Assembly (NCBI GenBank): GCA_964247055.1
Contig: OZ176050.1
Location: 13,020,001-13,084,000, forward strand
From: Paragordius varius
Taxonomy: Eukaryota > Nematomorpha
Direction: 5' to 3'
DNA: 64,000 bases
The notes beneath the pieces were generated by a model. That model saw only the letters and a program-made list of their open reading frames with translations, was not told the DNA's origin and did no database searches. Both the position numbers and the translations under genes were made by a program. Numbering within the stretch: the first letter of the stretch is position 1; the number at the start of each line of letters is the position of its first letter. Shown piece after piece: positions 23,501-35,923 of this stretch.

Positions 23501-26500
23501 TTTTAATAAATTCAATTTTGCTAAAAAATACAGGACTTGGAACCAGTAAAAATTTGACAGCTTTTTAAATTCGAACTGATTTAAGTTCAGTTATTTTGTT
23601 TTTAACAGTCTTATAACAGATTTTTGAAAATGGAATTTTTTATTTATATCCAAAAATTAAATATAGCTTCAGTTTGCCTCATAAAAAGAGGGCAAATCCG
23701 ATTTTTGTAAAATGACTTATTGTTTCAAAATAATTTTTTTAAATAAAATAAACTGTAGTTAATAAAAAATGGATGATTGGTCTCGACATTTTAAAATTTT
23801 TTAAGTCGAAATATAGTATATTTCATAAAATTTTGCATAACGCAAAATAAGTATTCAATTTTAAAAGTATAGGGAAGGGGTTTTAAAGTGGTTATATAGA
23901 GCTCTATTCGATACTTATTCGCCTTAAGCCAAATGTCTATAAATATTTGGTTCGCAACTAGTTCCAGTATATTGTTTTTGTTTTCTACACTTGTGGTTTT
24001 AGCAATAATCAAAAGATTTATATTTTGATAATCTGATTTTAACTATACACGCACACTATTAATTTAACAAAATTTATCAAATAAAATAGGGTCTGAAGTT
24101 TAGATTCAATAATTATTATCAATAGCAGTTCAATTTTTTTATACCAGATTTACATTTTTTTTCAGGGTTTATGGATAAAAATAAGGATTTACTTTTCCGT
24201 GACATCAAAGAAATATTGTGCGACAGTAAACATTTGATACTCAGTGCAATGTTTCATAAAGATGAATTGGATGATAAGAAGCGACCTATATCGGTAGCTA
24301 TATTTTAAGCACCATTTCAATTGTATTTGAAATTCTATATACAATTCCATTTATTACCAATAGGTCGGATTCCAATTCAAAACAAGCCTGGAGAAATTGT
24401 TAACGACTCTTGAGAAAGAGGAATTGCATTATGTGCGCTGTATTAAGCCCAACATGCAAAAGATTCCTGGTTAATATATTATTGCATGCTAAAAGTTAAA
24501 TTATTTAATGATATTTATTAAATTTATTAGAGACTAATATGGTAATTTGACGAAAAAGTAAAAGATGGGATAATAATCACTTTTTACATTTTGTTTGCAA
24601 AAGTATTTCTTTACCAGTATTGACTCTTTTTAAAAACTTATTTCATATTTTACATATGTAATCAAAAAATTAATACAAATATTAAATACCTTTAGATACA
24701 CTAATAAAATCTCCTTTGTTTGGGGACAATGACAATAAATTTTTACCAAAAATATATTCAATGTGCTTAATTTAGATACATTTGATGAAATTACTATTCG
24801 ACACCAAGTAAAATACATGGGACTGGTAGAAAATGTTAGAGTATGTAGAGCGGGTTTTGCATACAAAAGGCCATATGAGTTCTTTCTTAAGAGGTAAATA
24901 TCATCAAAAATACTTTACACCTCGAATTCGCCCTTGAATATTTTTAAATTATTTCACCATTGAACAATATAAATTCACCATATATATAGGTTTTGTGTTT
25001 TAAAAATCAGAATTAACATATATTTTTAATGTTTTAAATAAATGTTGTTTTTAAAAAAACAACAGAAGAATGATAAAGTATGTTATGAAAATATATGAAT
25101 ACAGATTATTGTTACGAATTAGAAATGTTCAAGAGTGATTTTGAAATGTTATAAAGATAGATTTGATATGTATTTGAGGTGTCTTTGTATAAATATTTTG
25201 TTTTTAATGATAATACTATATGTCCAGGTATTACAGTATTTGCCCCCTAACTTGGCCTAAACATTACCAATATTCGGCTACTGAGGCTGTTGATATCATA
25301 TTGAAACATTTTAAATATGTCGATGGTACTGATTATAAATTTGGCAAGACAAAAATATTTGTCAAATCGGCTTGTTCCATATCGGATTTGGAGGCTTTAT
25401 GCGCAAAGCGAAAGATTGAGCTAAGTAAATCATATATAAAAAAAAATTTACGTCTTTTAACCTTTTTCTAACCTTAAGTTTTTATTTTGACATCTAGTAA
25501 CATTAATACAAGCCAATTGGAAACGATATCAAATTCAAGGCCTGTGGAACGATCTAAAGAACTCAGGTAGTTTATAGAGCTTTTGACTTAATAACTTTAT
25601 TATATATATTTTACTAATTATAATAGTGACTTTCATTCAAAAATGGATAAGAACTTTTTTGGCTCAACAGAGGTTGGAAGTAAAGAAAAAAGCTGTTCTA
25701 CGCATACAAAGGTATCCTTAAGACATTTCTTTTGATCAGAAAATTAAAAGTTTTAGCTTTGCCTCTAATAGAATGATGGAGGCAATTATTAATATTAATC
25801 ACTATTTATTTAAACAGCTTAAAATGGTAATGTGCGACATTAATTGATACTATGTATTAATCAAGAGGCCTATAACCTAATTATCATTAATAGGTTTTAC
25901 GGTACCGACTTTATTGTTGGCTAATTTTAGTAATATAAGAGCGCATGGTATGAAACATTCGATTAAATAATGTTTTGAGAAAAAATTGATTTCAACCATT
26001 TGTTGATTTTTACCCATACTTTATTGCAGTGGTACTCAAACCGCGGCTCTAAACGTGCTTTATAGCCCTGAATTTAATTTAATTTATGCATATCTATTTA
26101 GAGTATATTTATCTGCATATGAAATGATTATGCAATATTTTTGTCGGTATTATACGGTGAATCTTGAGGCGAGAAAACTAGCTTATGCTGAATTATCATT
26201 ATAAGTTTAATATCATGCGAAATATTACAAATTTATTTAGTTTTTTTATCTCACAATTAGTCGCCCCTAAGACTTTTCATATCATTCGGTATGCAGTTGT
26301 TTATAACATTTTGAAACTTAATTAGAAAGAATCAAAGCCGAAACCAGTTTTGATTTAAAAATCTAGTGGCCTTTTTAACTATATAGCTTGTAAATTACAG
26401 ACGGTTCATATCATTTTAAAAAAGTTAAACTTATGTTCATATGCTATCAACGTTTGTTACGAGAGACGTATGATATTTCTTTGTAATTGTCAAACTGTAA

Positions 26501-29500
26501 TTTTTTAGATGTCGTTCACCAAAAAAAATACTTTACATGACTCTCTCGGAAAATAGTAATATTTTATCCAGATTAGTTATTTCATAAATTATACCATTAC
26601 TTAGATTTGCCAAGGGTTGTTTGGACATGAAAAACAATCGGACAGAAACCGAATTTTACAAAGATGTAATTATTTTCATGGTATTTGGACAATAGTAAAA
26701 AATATTTGCATAATTAAATATGCAAAACTAATATTTTTTCAAGATTTTCGCTGCCAAATGTCAAAATTACATTAAACGATTATTGGAATGGGCTCAATAC
26801 GAAACCACCCGTGAAAGCCTTAAAGATTGGCCCAAGCCGCCAGATTGTCTAAAAGATGTATCATTCTATTTATTCGTATAAATACAGTATAGGATTTTAA
26901 TGGTTGCTTATTTCACACTATAGGAGGGCAATTTGGAACTCAGGAGTGTATGGAAAAAAGAAAGGAAATAATTGTTTATTCAACATTTTGTTATTTTTTC
27001 CATACACGACTGTGTCGCATATTGCTCTACTATAGTCTAAAATAAGCAAATTAAAATGTATACTGTAATTGGAATATTTTGTTTCAACTATATATTTAAT
27101 ACATTTGCAGTTTTCCGAAGCTTTAAAGAAGTCATGTGAAATAATATTACAAATGCAAGAGAAACAAGTATGTTATTGCCTTGAAATTTATTTAACCGGG
27201 GGTGGAAACGGAACTGTTTGAGAAACCAGGATTAATTAAAAACCCCTAAAGCAAAGCAGAAAATAGAAACGGTTAAACAGAACCGTCGCGGTTCCAACCC
27301 TAAAAAAAATGAATTTTTTAATATTGTTTAGCATTTTTATAAGATACAAAAAAAATAATATATATTTTTTTTTCAGAGAAAAGTAGCATATAATGTATTT
27401 TATTAATTATTTATTCACATGTGCCAAAATACTCAGGCTATATGTATTCTCAGAAAAAATAAACCCAACTGTCAACATTTAAATCAAAAATGAAACCCAA
27501 ACCGGATCCACTTATTTGAAATTATTATAAATCCGATATCGGAAAACAGTTCCGGTCGAGTCTCTGTTTTAAATTTCGTATGCATTATTTTCTAAATTAT
27601 TGTTTGTTTTAGAAAGAGTTGATGGAAAAGGGCCTGGTAAGAACAATAATTTTGCATAATTTTTAAAAGCATGTAAAAAATGTGAATTTATAAAATATTT
27701 TTCAGATTCCGCCTGAGGAATTAGGAAAGCAGATGAAAAAGGAATTAACAGATAAGGAAGCAATAGCAAAGGAACTTTCCAAGGAAAAGTACCAGGCTCA
27801 GAAGGAATGGAGTGACGATCAGGACCAAGTATACATAAATTAATGAAAACTGCCAACATAATTTTTTATAGTTTTTACTTTTATAAAAGTATCTAAAATC
27901 TAAAAGACAATTTTACTAAAAACAGACAGCCATACTTTTTTCCTTTTTAATATAAGTCAACGTTTTGGGTGCGAAAAGGTGATTACAGATGCAAATCGTT
28001 TCACACATCAATTATACGCATTCAAACTGTAATCAAATAGTTTACATAGGCGCAGCATCAAGGTCTAAATAAGTTTGCTTGTTTATTTACAAAAAAATTG
28101 TTTTTACTCCATATTTAAATTTTAATTTTTACTGTCTATTTTTGTTATACCACAGTATCATATAATTTTATTATTTTTATGTCTTTGGGAAAAATTTAAA
28201 TTTATTTAAAACACACATTGTAGTTTGAACAAGAATTTGCCTTAAAATTTGAAAAACTACGTCGCCAACTGGCAACGCAATTCACGCAACTCCGATTAAA
28301 ACTGGTCAATAAAACATTAAAACATGATCGGGAACTCTTGGAACATTTGTACGAAGTTCGAAGTAAAGAATTGGAGGAACAGTTAAACAAAGTATGATCG
28401 ATATTTAACTTATTTATAGCAGGAGATAAATGCATATTTGAATATATTACATGGTGTGGATCATAAAATAATTTCTCTGGCATAAAATGCTGTTTTTTAT
28501 TTAGGGAAATGTTATTTGATAATGACTATAAATTACCATGGCTGAAATAAAAATCATATGTAAGCCAGTTTGAATATGTTTTTATAATACAAAACATAAG
28601 GATGAATTCAAAATTTATTTAGTATACATTCAATACTGGTAACGCTAATTAGAATAAATCTAACTGTAGTTTTGGCACACCAAACCGATTAAAACAATAC
28701 TATAAATCAGTGATAATCAAACTGCCGCTCTAAAAGTGCTCTTATATGGTCCTGAGTTTTCTATTAAATTTTTTGGTACCTATTTTAAGTATAAATATTT
28801 TTAAATAATTCAAACAGCTATTTTTATAAATATTATATGGTGCACGGCTCTTGAAACTAGATAAATATTTTTTCGGCCCTTTAAATTTTTTTGGTAAGTA
28901 TCACTGCTCTAAACCTCTTAACAAATTAAGATAATTTACTATCCATTAAAAATATACATTTAATCCTGAATGATAAATTATTTTAAATTGCAGTGGCTAT
29001 TTATATGTGTCATTAAAATTAAATATAAACCGGAGTTTATAAATCCTTATATAATTATTACAAGGTCCGGTTATCCTAATCAGAATAAATGGGCAAAGGC
29101 CATATAAAAAATTTAATGCCGACCAATATGCACCAAACAGCTGAAAATAATTAAATTGGCTATAACTTTTTGATGTACAACGCTTGAAGTTTTTATCATA
29201 TAATTAATGATATTAATTATGCAAAAAACTTAAAACATCCCTCTAATTCATTTTGGCATTTTAATTAAAATTTTTTTAGTTTACTAAATTTACAAAATTA
29301 TTACAAACGCTTCGATCAAAAGGTAAATTAATATGGTAAAACATATTCAAATTTTGATATATATTAGCTGTACCCACGATTATGTGTAAAAATCTTTGGC
29401 AAGCTTTCGAATATATGGGCTACACTTAACATAATACGTTTGTTAAAAGCGTATGTAATCTTTTATAATTTTACTCAATATTTTGCAATATGTTTTTTAG

Positions 29501-32500
29501 TAATTCAAAAACGTCCTTTTGTAAAACAAATTTAAATTTTGAAACTTCATTTGGTGTTTTACGCATATTTAAGCATCTCATTTATTATAAATATTAATTT
29601 TAAGTGCCACACTATGGCCAAATTATTGGTAATCAACTGTTGGGCGCATTTCGGTTAGCGTTTGGTTTTTTATGGCGTTTGACACCTTTTTTCGGATTAT
29701 TAAAGCTCATCTTTCATTTAAAAAATTGAGTTACCCAAAATGTCACAACCAACCTCTAAATTCGGCAAACTATGCCTTTTTATATATCCCTTATTTTTAT
29801 GCCTAGACCCACAGAAACCTGCAAAATGTTTTAAATAACGATTGGAAACAGGCAAAAGACAAGGCTAAAACAGATTTCAAAAAACAAATTGCACGCTTCG
29901 AAATTTTGGATAAGGAAAAAGGTCGCAAACTTGATGTCAAACGGATGAAAGAATTGGAATGCGAAAAAGATAAACTCGAAAAGGTATCCAATTAATGTAT
30001 TAACCTCAAGCCCAGATTTAAGAACCATGGAAAGAATGAAATTATCACATATTTTAATTTGGTAAAACAAACATTTTCATAAATTAGAGCCAGGCATAAT
30101 ATTAAAATATTTATAAGAAATACATTATTTTAACACTCCATTACCTTTTAGGGTAGTTTTGTATGCCAAAATGATTTAAAATTTGTGTTAACAAATAGTT
30201 AAGGTATTAACCCAAATTTAAAAATTTACTTTAGATTTTAGGCGCATTATACAAATTTATTTAAAAAAATGAAAAATTGTGAAAAAATCCTCAAAACTTT
30301 TTTGCCGTCATTTTTTTCAATAAATAATATTTAATCGCTAATGCAACGGGCAAATAAATGTATATTATGGTTAGAAAATGTAAATAATTACCTTAAGGCT
30401 TTCAGGCTATATTTTACCGGCACAAACTTAATATATTTTTATTTTTATATCAGCTATTCGTTTCAATCGTTATTAGGAGCCTTTTCCCAATTTTAGACTT
30501 TAGAAGTCGCAAAAGCTTTTTATCTAATACGTGAAAACAATGTTTGATGATTTAATTTTAAAATAACTTTTTAAAACTGGATTGTATTTAAAAAATATAG
30601 CTGTGGGATATAATACTATCCCGTTACCTATGACCAAAAAGTGAAATGCTGCAAAAAACATATATATATTTGTTTAAAAATAAAAAATAGTGCAAAATGC
30701 CACACACGCAGAAAAAATGTCATTTTTACAAAATTTTTAACTAATCGCATGGAAATTTTCCGCAAAAAGCAATTCTCCACAGAATTATATAATAAATATA
30801 CTATGATTTATTGTTATGATAAGTATACACAAATCATAAAATAAATTTTAACTCCTACATTGAGATAACTTAAATAAATTTTACTGACAGGAGTGGCGAC
30901 AAAAATTTTTGGGAGCCATGCGGTCTTGGAATGCATTTAGCACAAACACCTTGGAACCAGAAATTGAACAAGAGTGGCAACATGTTAAGAAAAAAGCTAT
31001 GACATCGTTCCAAGAAAGATTACAAAAATCTTTGCAAGTTGGTTATGTGCACTAAAATAATTTTTATTCATATCGAAAACTGAAAAAAGTTTGTTAGATT
31101 TATGTAAAATTATATGAAAACTGTTTTTCATATCGCAGATTATTGATTTGTAAAATAATGATTTGATTTATGGACACTCTTTATTGAAAAACTATACTTT
31201 TATCAGCAAATTATGTAACTTTTAAAATCGAATTAATTTTAATGTTTAAAGGCCACATATTTTTTACATAATAATTTTATAATATCAGGAATTTTCGAAG
31301 GAGCAAAAGAAACAAAAAGATTTGTTTAAAGCCCAAACGGAATATTTGAAAGAATGCGTTTTCAATGATTATGCTGATGAGCGTTGGCGAATACTTTGTG
31401 ACATACAAAAATCCAACACTAAATCAAGATGTGAATTTGAATCCAGCAAAGTAGAAAGTGTTAACCAATATTTTATGCGACAATCTAATTCGTTGGGTAC
31501 TACTTTGCGGTCAAACCGGGAAAAGGATCAAGTACAATTTATAAAAAAGTTATTCTATCTTATTTTCTATTTGATAAATCTTGTTTTTATCATAAAGGAA
31601 TGGGAAGAATATAATATGCGAGCTTTAGCTGGTCTCAAAATCGACCGAGAAGGTGTAATGAATAGCACCCATCCTACTATGGATAAAGAACATTTAGATA
31701 GCATTAGCACTATATATAATCGTGTAAGACAGGATAAATTTTATAACATTTATGGTTGCAATAAGGTTAAAAATATTTAAATTATTAAATATCCTGTAAA
31801 TTTTATTTTAGTTTTTGACGCGATTAGATGACAATCATGTTTTATCAACCGATAACATATCAGCTGAGGTAAAATTATTTATTTTTTATAAAATATGCTT
31901 AACACAGTTATAAACGGCTTTAAAAATATAAAGTTAAAAATAAAGGGTATATTTTAAACCAAATAACATTAAATATTTAACTTTACATGGGTTTATTGCA
32001 ATTTGGTACACAGTTTCAATTAAATTATGACATATTTGGGATATTTTCGATTAATTTATATGTAATTATTAATTTTAGCATGCAAAAACGGACACAGCTC
32101 AAACAACCAATATACAAAGCAAAAACCAGATTGACGAACAACAAAAACCCCATCCTTTAGAGTCTCTAGACAAGATCACAAATAAAACAACTTCAAGGAA
32201 TAATCCAACATTTTACGAAAGCCTTAAAGTTTTGTTAAATTCCAAAGAGACAGCTTGTGTTACCAGCCGATGTTTGGATGATAAGTTAAGTGCAAATGAA
32301 AATATGTTGCGTATGTTAATTGATGGACCTCATATCGATGGTCGTAAAGGCATTCAAAATAAAATGGATGCAAAAAATTATTCGAAATCTTCAGTTTTAA
32401 CAAACAATTCTATAGATGATATGGAATGCCAGATAAAATTTCAGAAAAATTCATCCCTTACTAAAGATTTGTTCAAGATTCAAAGGAGTGTCAGTGATTC

Positions 32501-32609
32501 ACATTTAAATGAAAATAACGATTCTGCTCCAAACGATAAAAATATTATAAACCAACAACATGCGATTAATTCAAATAATTCAAGCAGCTCACTTACTGTA
32601 CTAATTTGA
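17574..32609 (+). CDS. Class I-type unconventional myosin with a long charged tail
   Basis: Thirty-two coding exons, all phases matching, about 1379 residues. Boundaries: 17574-17667, 17766-17857, 18272-18387, 18878-19157, 19479-19652, 19852-19950, 20216-20326, 20425-20496, 21248-21367, 22018-22088, 22153-22258, 22541-22621, 22700-22843, 23395-23443, 24166-24293, 24364-24469, 24776-24893, 25228-25424, 25498-25566, 25627-25711, 26605-26665, 26744-26857, 27111-27167, 27613-27636, 27706-27828, 28224-28391, 29807-29983, 30891-31037, 31289-31531, 31598-31723, 31812-31868, 32079-32609. The actin motor (about 35-719) has P-loop GESGAGKT (125-132), switch [11 protein letters not shown] (from 177) and switch II DIFGFE (399-404). 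The residue 16 before DALAK is Glu, satisfying the TEDS rule. Three IQ-like calmodulin-binding motifs follow (719-775). A DWPKPP motif (819-824) resembles the stretch that precedes TH1 in class I myosins, but the remaining 550 residues are charged, helix-rich and end in a Ser/Asn-rich segment; no TH1, SH3 or FERM domain is seen. Exon 30 might instead extend to a donor near 31765. Symbol left empty because subclass is unclear. Confidence 0.92.
17955..18247. mobile_element. Family A MITE in myosin intron 2
   Basis: Begins CAGTTAAAATTAAATTTATA after TA. It contains AAGACAAATATTTTTTTT and AAAAGACAACC, with the inverted arm TTGTCTTTTAGATAAAAATA and TTTGTCCGTATAATTTCA. The right terminus is worn. 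Confidence 0.75.
19215..19468. mobile_element. Family A MITE filling myosin intron 4
   Basis: Decayed arms (AGACAAAACGTAAAAACACA; TTTTGTCTGTCAAATTTCAA) end in TTTTCACTG. The acceptor of exon 5 (AG at 19477-19478) is 8 bases past the element end, and the element makes up most of this 321-base intron. Confidence 0.7.
19973..20190. mobile_element. Decayed family A MITE
   Basis: Left arm GTTAAAATTGATATTATACA with AAATATTTTTTTTAAAAGAC and AACCATTCTTT; the right arm is short (TATTTGTCCTTACGATTTGT). Lies in myosin intron 6. Confidence 0.6.
21478..21999. mobile_element. Outer family A MITE, interrupted by another copy
   Basis: Left part 21478-21598 starts CAGTAAAATATTATATTATA. The right part 21861-21999 carries AGTATGGTTGTCTTTTAAAA and ends TTTTACACTG. 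TA lies on both sides. A second family A copy (21599-21860) sits inside. The outer end is 16 bases from the acceptor of myosin exon 10. Confidence 0.75.
21599..21860. mobile_element. Inner family A MITE nested in a family member
   Basis: Starts CAGTAACTGAAATTATACGG and ends TTTCAATTTTTACTG, flanked by TA. Its arms match each other better than the outer element's do, as expected for a later insertion. Confidence 0.8.
26031..26180. mobile_element. Truncated hAT-like element
   Basis: Begins CAGTGGTACTCAAACCGCGG, a typical hAT-type terminus, and follows the layout of the complete copy at 28710-28911 (GCTCTAAA, then a CCTGAATTT block, then ATACGGTG and CTTGAG). The right terminus is not clear. 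Confidence 0.55.
26885..27065. mobile_element. Palindromic MITE, family E, copy 1
   Basis: Begins CAGTATAGGATTTTAATGGT and ends AAAATGTATACTG, flanked by TA. The arms share TGCTTATTT, CTATAG, GGGCAATTT and TGTATGGAAAAAA. It lies in the myosin intron between exons 22 and 23, 45 bases before the exon 23 acceptor. Confidence 0.8.
27885..28137. mobile_element. Strongly decayed family A MITE
   Basis: Retains AAAGACAATTTT, CAGCCATACTTTTTTCC and the terminal TTTTAATTTTTACTG in the right order. Old copy in myosin intron 25. Confidence 0.45.
28710..28911. mobile_element. Short hAT-like non-autonomous element
   Basis: Ends are CAGTGATAATCAAACTGCC and, inverted, CAGTGATACTTACC. Flanking octamers CTATAAAT and CTCTAAAC agree at six of eight positions, consistent with the 8-bp target duplication of hAT elements. 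About 200 bases, no coding capacity, in myosin intron 26. Confidence 0.7.
30149..30480 (+). repeat. Dispersed repeat, copy 2 of 2
   Basis: Plus-strand counterpart of 6480-6815. It keeps GGGTAGTTTTGTATGCCAAA, AAGGTATTAA, TATGGTTAGAAAA and GCTTTCAGGCTA in order. Lies in a myosin intron. Confidence 0.6.
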
Positions 32610-34049
32610 CATACCTAAGATATATTCATAATAAATTGAATAAACTTGATTTATCTTATTACTATACTATATGGTGTTCAAAAAAAATAGTAATTTTGTA
32701 TGTCCATTATTTAAATGCTGGTGTCAAATATTATTTTATATCATATTTTTTTATCAAGAATTTGAGTAACAAATTACTGTTTTAGACGTAATCGCCCTAA
32801 AGATAAAAATTCTTAATAAAAATCTTTCTAATTTAATTTGTTTAGACTTCTGACATCTGAATACACATCAAATTTTTTGATCGATTAAGTTAGGCTAATA
32901 ATTAATAAAAAAGCAAAATTATTGTTGTTATTTAACTGTTTGACCTTCCTATAGGTCTAATATATCTCTCGAACCCTATTTAAATATAAAGTTTAGTGCT
33001 ATAATTCGAAAAAAAACAGATGCTTGATACGTGTTACTTTAATTATCAAGTTGGCGCACTAATTTAGTTTAATGTAATCATAACTTATTTTATGGATAGT
33101 GTCTAAAGTTTTTACTCTTTCTTATTCTCTGATTTATATATGATAAATAAAAAGTCAAGGGCAATAAATAATATAAATTGGAAATCCAAAATATGAATGT
33201 TTTGAGGCAGGATTTTACAAATATTAATCAATTTCATTTTAGAGTAGATATTACCAAAATTCTTTTTTTGCAGGTATCGAATTAATTTCAAAGTAGCCTA
33301 TTATAAAGGCATGGATTAACTAGATAAAAATTTGTATATTTCTTTGAATAAGTAGAATTTTAATCAACCATCAATTTAGCAATCGAGAAAAATTTAAAAA
33401 AAAATTATCAAAAAATATTTTAGAGGTTATTGAACCTGTGAAGGAAAGGCCTTTTCAAATCCATAAAAAAATTTTTTAGATTGATGCACGACTTTTTTTG
33501 TTAAATTTTATTAATTTTTTTATAAGTTTTATCTTTAATCAAAAATCATTCATTATTTATTAATTACATTTTAATTTATTGTCATCAAAAATGATGGTCC
33601 TTCTAAGTGTCATTTTATTTAAAATGCACATTAATTGTATAAAAATTTAATAATAAATCAATTCAATTTTTACAAGTGTTTTTATTAAAAAAATACGTAA
33701 TTACAAGGGAATAAATTTCAAAATTTATTAATTATGTTACTAATACTTTTAGAGTTCGTAAAATATTAATTCAAGAGATAATTTTTTGGAATTTTATAGT
33801 TGTGTTCCAGTAAAATCCAGAAAAGAAAAAAAGTTCCCTAGTTTATAAATATTTAATCATCGTAGTACATATAAATTAACATTTAATATATTTTGCTCTA
33901 AATTTTTTTTTCAAACGGAAAAAACCATAAATTATCCAGAATAAATTTTCCCTACTTTTGTAAAGGGGTTTCATCACATCAGAATTAATTTGATTTTGCT
34001 TTACTTACAAATAATAATTTTATCATTCAATAAATTTTGTTTTATCCGA
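32610..34049. other. Intergenic spacer, myosin to peptide precursor
   Basis: About 1.4 kb of AT-rich DNA. Apart from the poly(A) signals at its start I see no exon, RNA gene or recognisable repeat. It should hold the promoter of the peptide precursor gene. Confidence 0.5.
32628..32643 (+). promoter_or_regulatory. Myosin poly(A) signals
   Basis: Two AATAAA hexamers about 20-35 bases past the myosin stop codon (AATAAATTGAATAAAC). They are placed correctly for cleavage and support the chosen 3' end. Confidence 0.6.
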
Positions 34050-34996
34050 ATGTTTCGACAACCAAAAAATAATTTGAGTGATTTAAAGTTCTTACTTATA
34101 GTTTACGGCTTTTTACTAATACTACGCTTAAATAATGGTTATTTTATAAATTCGGATTCGAATTTGAGTAAAGATGCTAGTTACTTTATGGAAGGTATTC
34201 CAACTGAACAAGTCTCAAATTATGATGAAACATTATACAAGGATGATATATTGGGCAACATAGTAGATTATGACTACAAACCACCTATTGACAATATTTT
34301 ATCATTCACCAATGACCACAATAATAATTATTTGTTGGAAAAACGGAAAAGTATATATGATTGAAAATTGATTACATAACTCATATATTTGTTTAAATTT
34401 AACTGTAACGTTTTACATTAATAGGCTAAACTATAAATTTAAATCATAAAATATGTCGCGTAAAGAGAGACGAACATAATTGAATTACCCGCAGTGCATT
34501 AACCCCTTTACTGGTCATTGAATTAAACAAAACTTATCGAAAAATAAGCCCAAATTTATTATCTCAAAAGAGTGCATAAAATTTTTACCTTCTATTTTTA
34601 ACCAAATTAAAATTATGCTATATATGTTTTTACCAGCTGTGCATATATTATCAACGATCACATGGCCTAACTACAACCAGACCCCGTTAAAAGGCTAAAA
34701 CATATATATATATATATATATATATACCTAGATGATGATACATAGTTTCTAATTTAAAGCAAAATAAATGCACAACTAACACTTTATATAAGAATTGAAA
34801 CAAATTTGAAAAAAAACCCTTACCTACCCTTTCAAAATAATAATTAATTTTTTGATTTATTTGTGTATTCTTTTTTGCCCAGATTCAATTTTGGATCAAA
34901 CACCAAATATGTAATTCATATGTTGGTCATTTATTTTTGATCAATAAAATTTGCATATAAATCGATTATTATTATTATATTTTTGTATCAAGTGTG

Positions 34997-35030
<34 letters not shown>

Positions 35031-35923
35031 ATAAATTAATATATGTTTGTTATAAAAGAAGTGTATTACTTTTTAACCATTTTAGAAAATAATTTGAGAT
35101 TATAATGGTGTATTTGCGCGTAATCAAAAAACCGTTTAAGGGTAATGTATGGTTTAAATATAATTGTTAGATAAGAAAATCTGTAACATAAAATTTAATT
35201 TAAAACAATAATAAAAAGCTTTTATATTGCTTATTCCACGCTATAGTTGGGCAATTTGCAACACAGTTGTGTATGGAAAAAACAACAATAAAATATTGAA
35301 TAAAATCAATAAAGTTATGTAAGAAGGGTATCAAATGTTTATTCAACATTTTGTTATTTTTTCTATACACTACTGTGTTGCGAATTGCCCAGCTATAGTG
35401 TGAAATAAGCAACCATTAAAATGCATCGTATGAAACTAACTTTTCCAAATCAATAACAAGTTTTTCATTCAAGATCAACCTTTTTTTAAAAGCGAAAAAT
35501 CAACATTTTACGCCTAAAAATAAGTAAAAAAGACGTTTAAATATAGTTATGGTATGTTTCATAAAAAGTAATATATTATGCTAGATTCATATGTTAATAG
35601 CTCTAATTTTAAGCATGTAAAGTATTATAAATTGTAATAAAATGATATTAATTTCTTCCTGGAATACATAAATATAAGGTTACAATAATGAGATTTAACA
35701 AAATATTGATGCATATTTTCACTTTTATATAAATAAAACCTTGACAGAGAAAACAAATCCAAGAAGAAAGTGGACAGTTAATTTACGAGCACAGAAAAAA
35801 AAGTTGAAACCCATGGTGGAAACGAGAGGTCCTTTGGAAGGATGCGTTAACGCCATTGATTGTTCTATGAAATTGAGGGATTATGCACTTCTCTTGCATC
35901 GCATGAGTTTAAATGGAAAATGA
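34050..35923 (+). CDS. Candidate secreted peptide-hormone precursor
   Basis: Two exons: 34050-34350 and 35748-35923 (phase 1), 158 residues. An in-frame upstream ATG at 33990 would add 20. The N-terminus has a signal-peptide-like segment (LKFLLIVYGFLLILRLNNG, about 12-30). An acidic, low-complexity spacer follows, then clusters of basic residues suited to convertase cleavage (EKRK at the exon join, PRRK, QKKKLK). The C-terminus has two cysteines five residues apart (CVNAIDC), a stretch with the pattern of an amphipathic helix, and ends NGK-stop. After removal of Lys, Gly would give an amidated Asn. The Cys-X5-Cys loop followed by a helix and an amide is the layout of calcitonin/CGRP-type ligands of class B receptors; the helix and LN-amide end also recall the secretin/VIP type. 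Assignment to either is inference. A poly(A) signal follows at 36029. The exon join is phase-consistent, but homology could not be searched. Confidence 0.6.
34700..34725. repeat. AT dinucleotide microsatellites
   Basis: (AT)n here, with a second run at about 34998-35027 in the peptide precursor intron. Similar runs occur at about 12405-12433, 39166-39197, 40363-40393, 42325-42348 and 59121-59149. Simple-sequence repeats only. Confidence 0.8.
35215..35425. mobile_element. Palindromic MITE, family E, copy 2
   Basis: Arms TTGCTTATTCCACGCTATAG and CTATAGTGTGAAATAAGCAA enclose GGGCAATTTGCAACACAG and its complement, as in 26885-27065. The extreme CAG/CTG termini are not preserved. Lies in the intron of the peptide precursor gene. 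Confidence 0.75.

Noticed and set aside
23791-24012. Minus-strand 73-codon gene
   Set aside because: AT-rich chance frame inside a myosin intron; no domain, no splice partners.
26744-26857. Direct join of myosin exon 20 to this exon
   Set aside because: Phases conflict; inserting the 61-nt exon 26605-26665 repairs the phase and gives a sensible post-IQ sequence ([12 protein letters not shown]).
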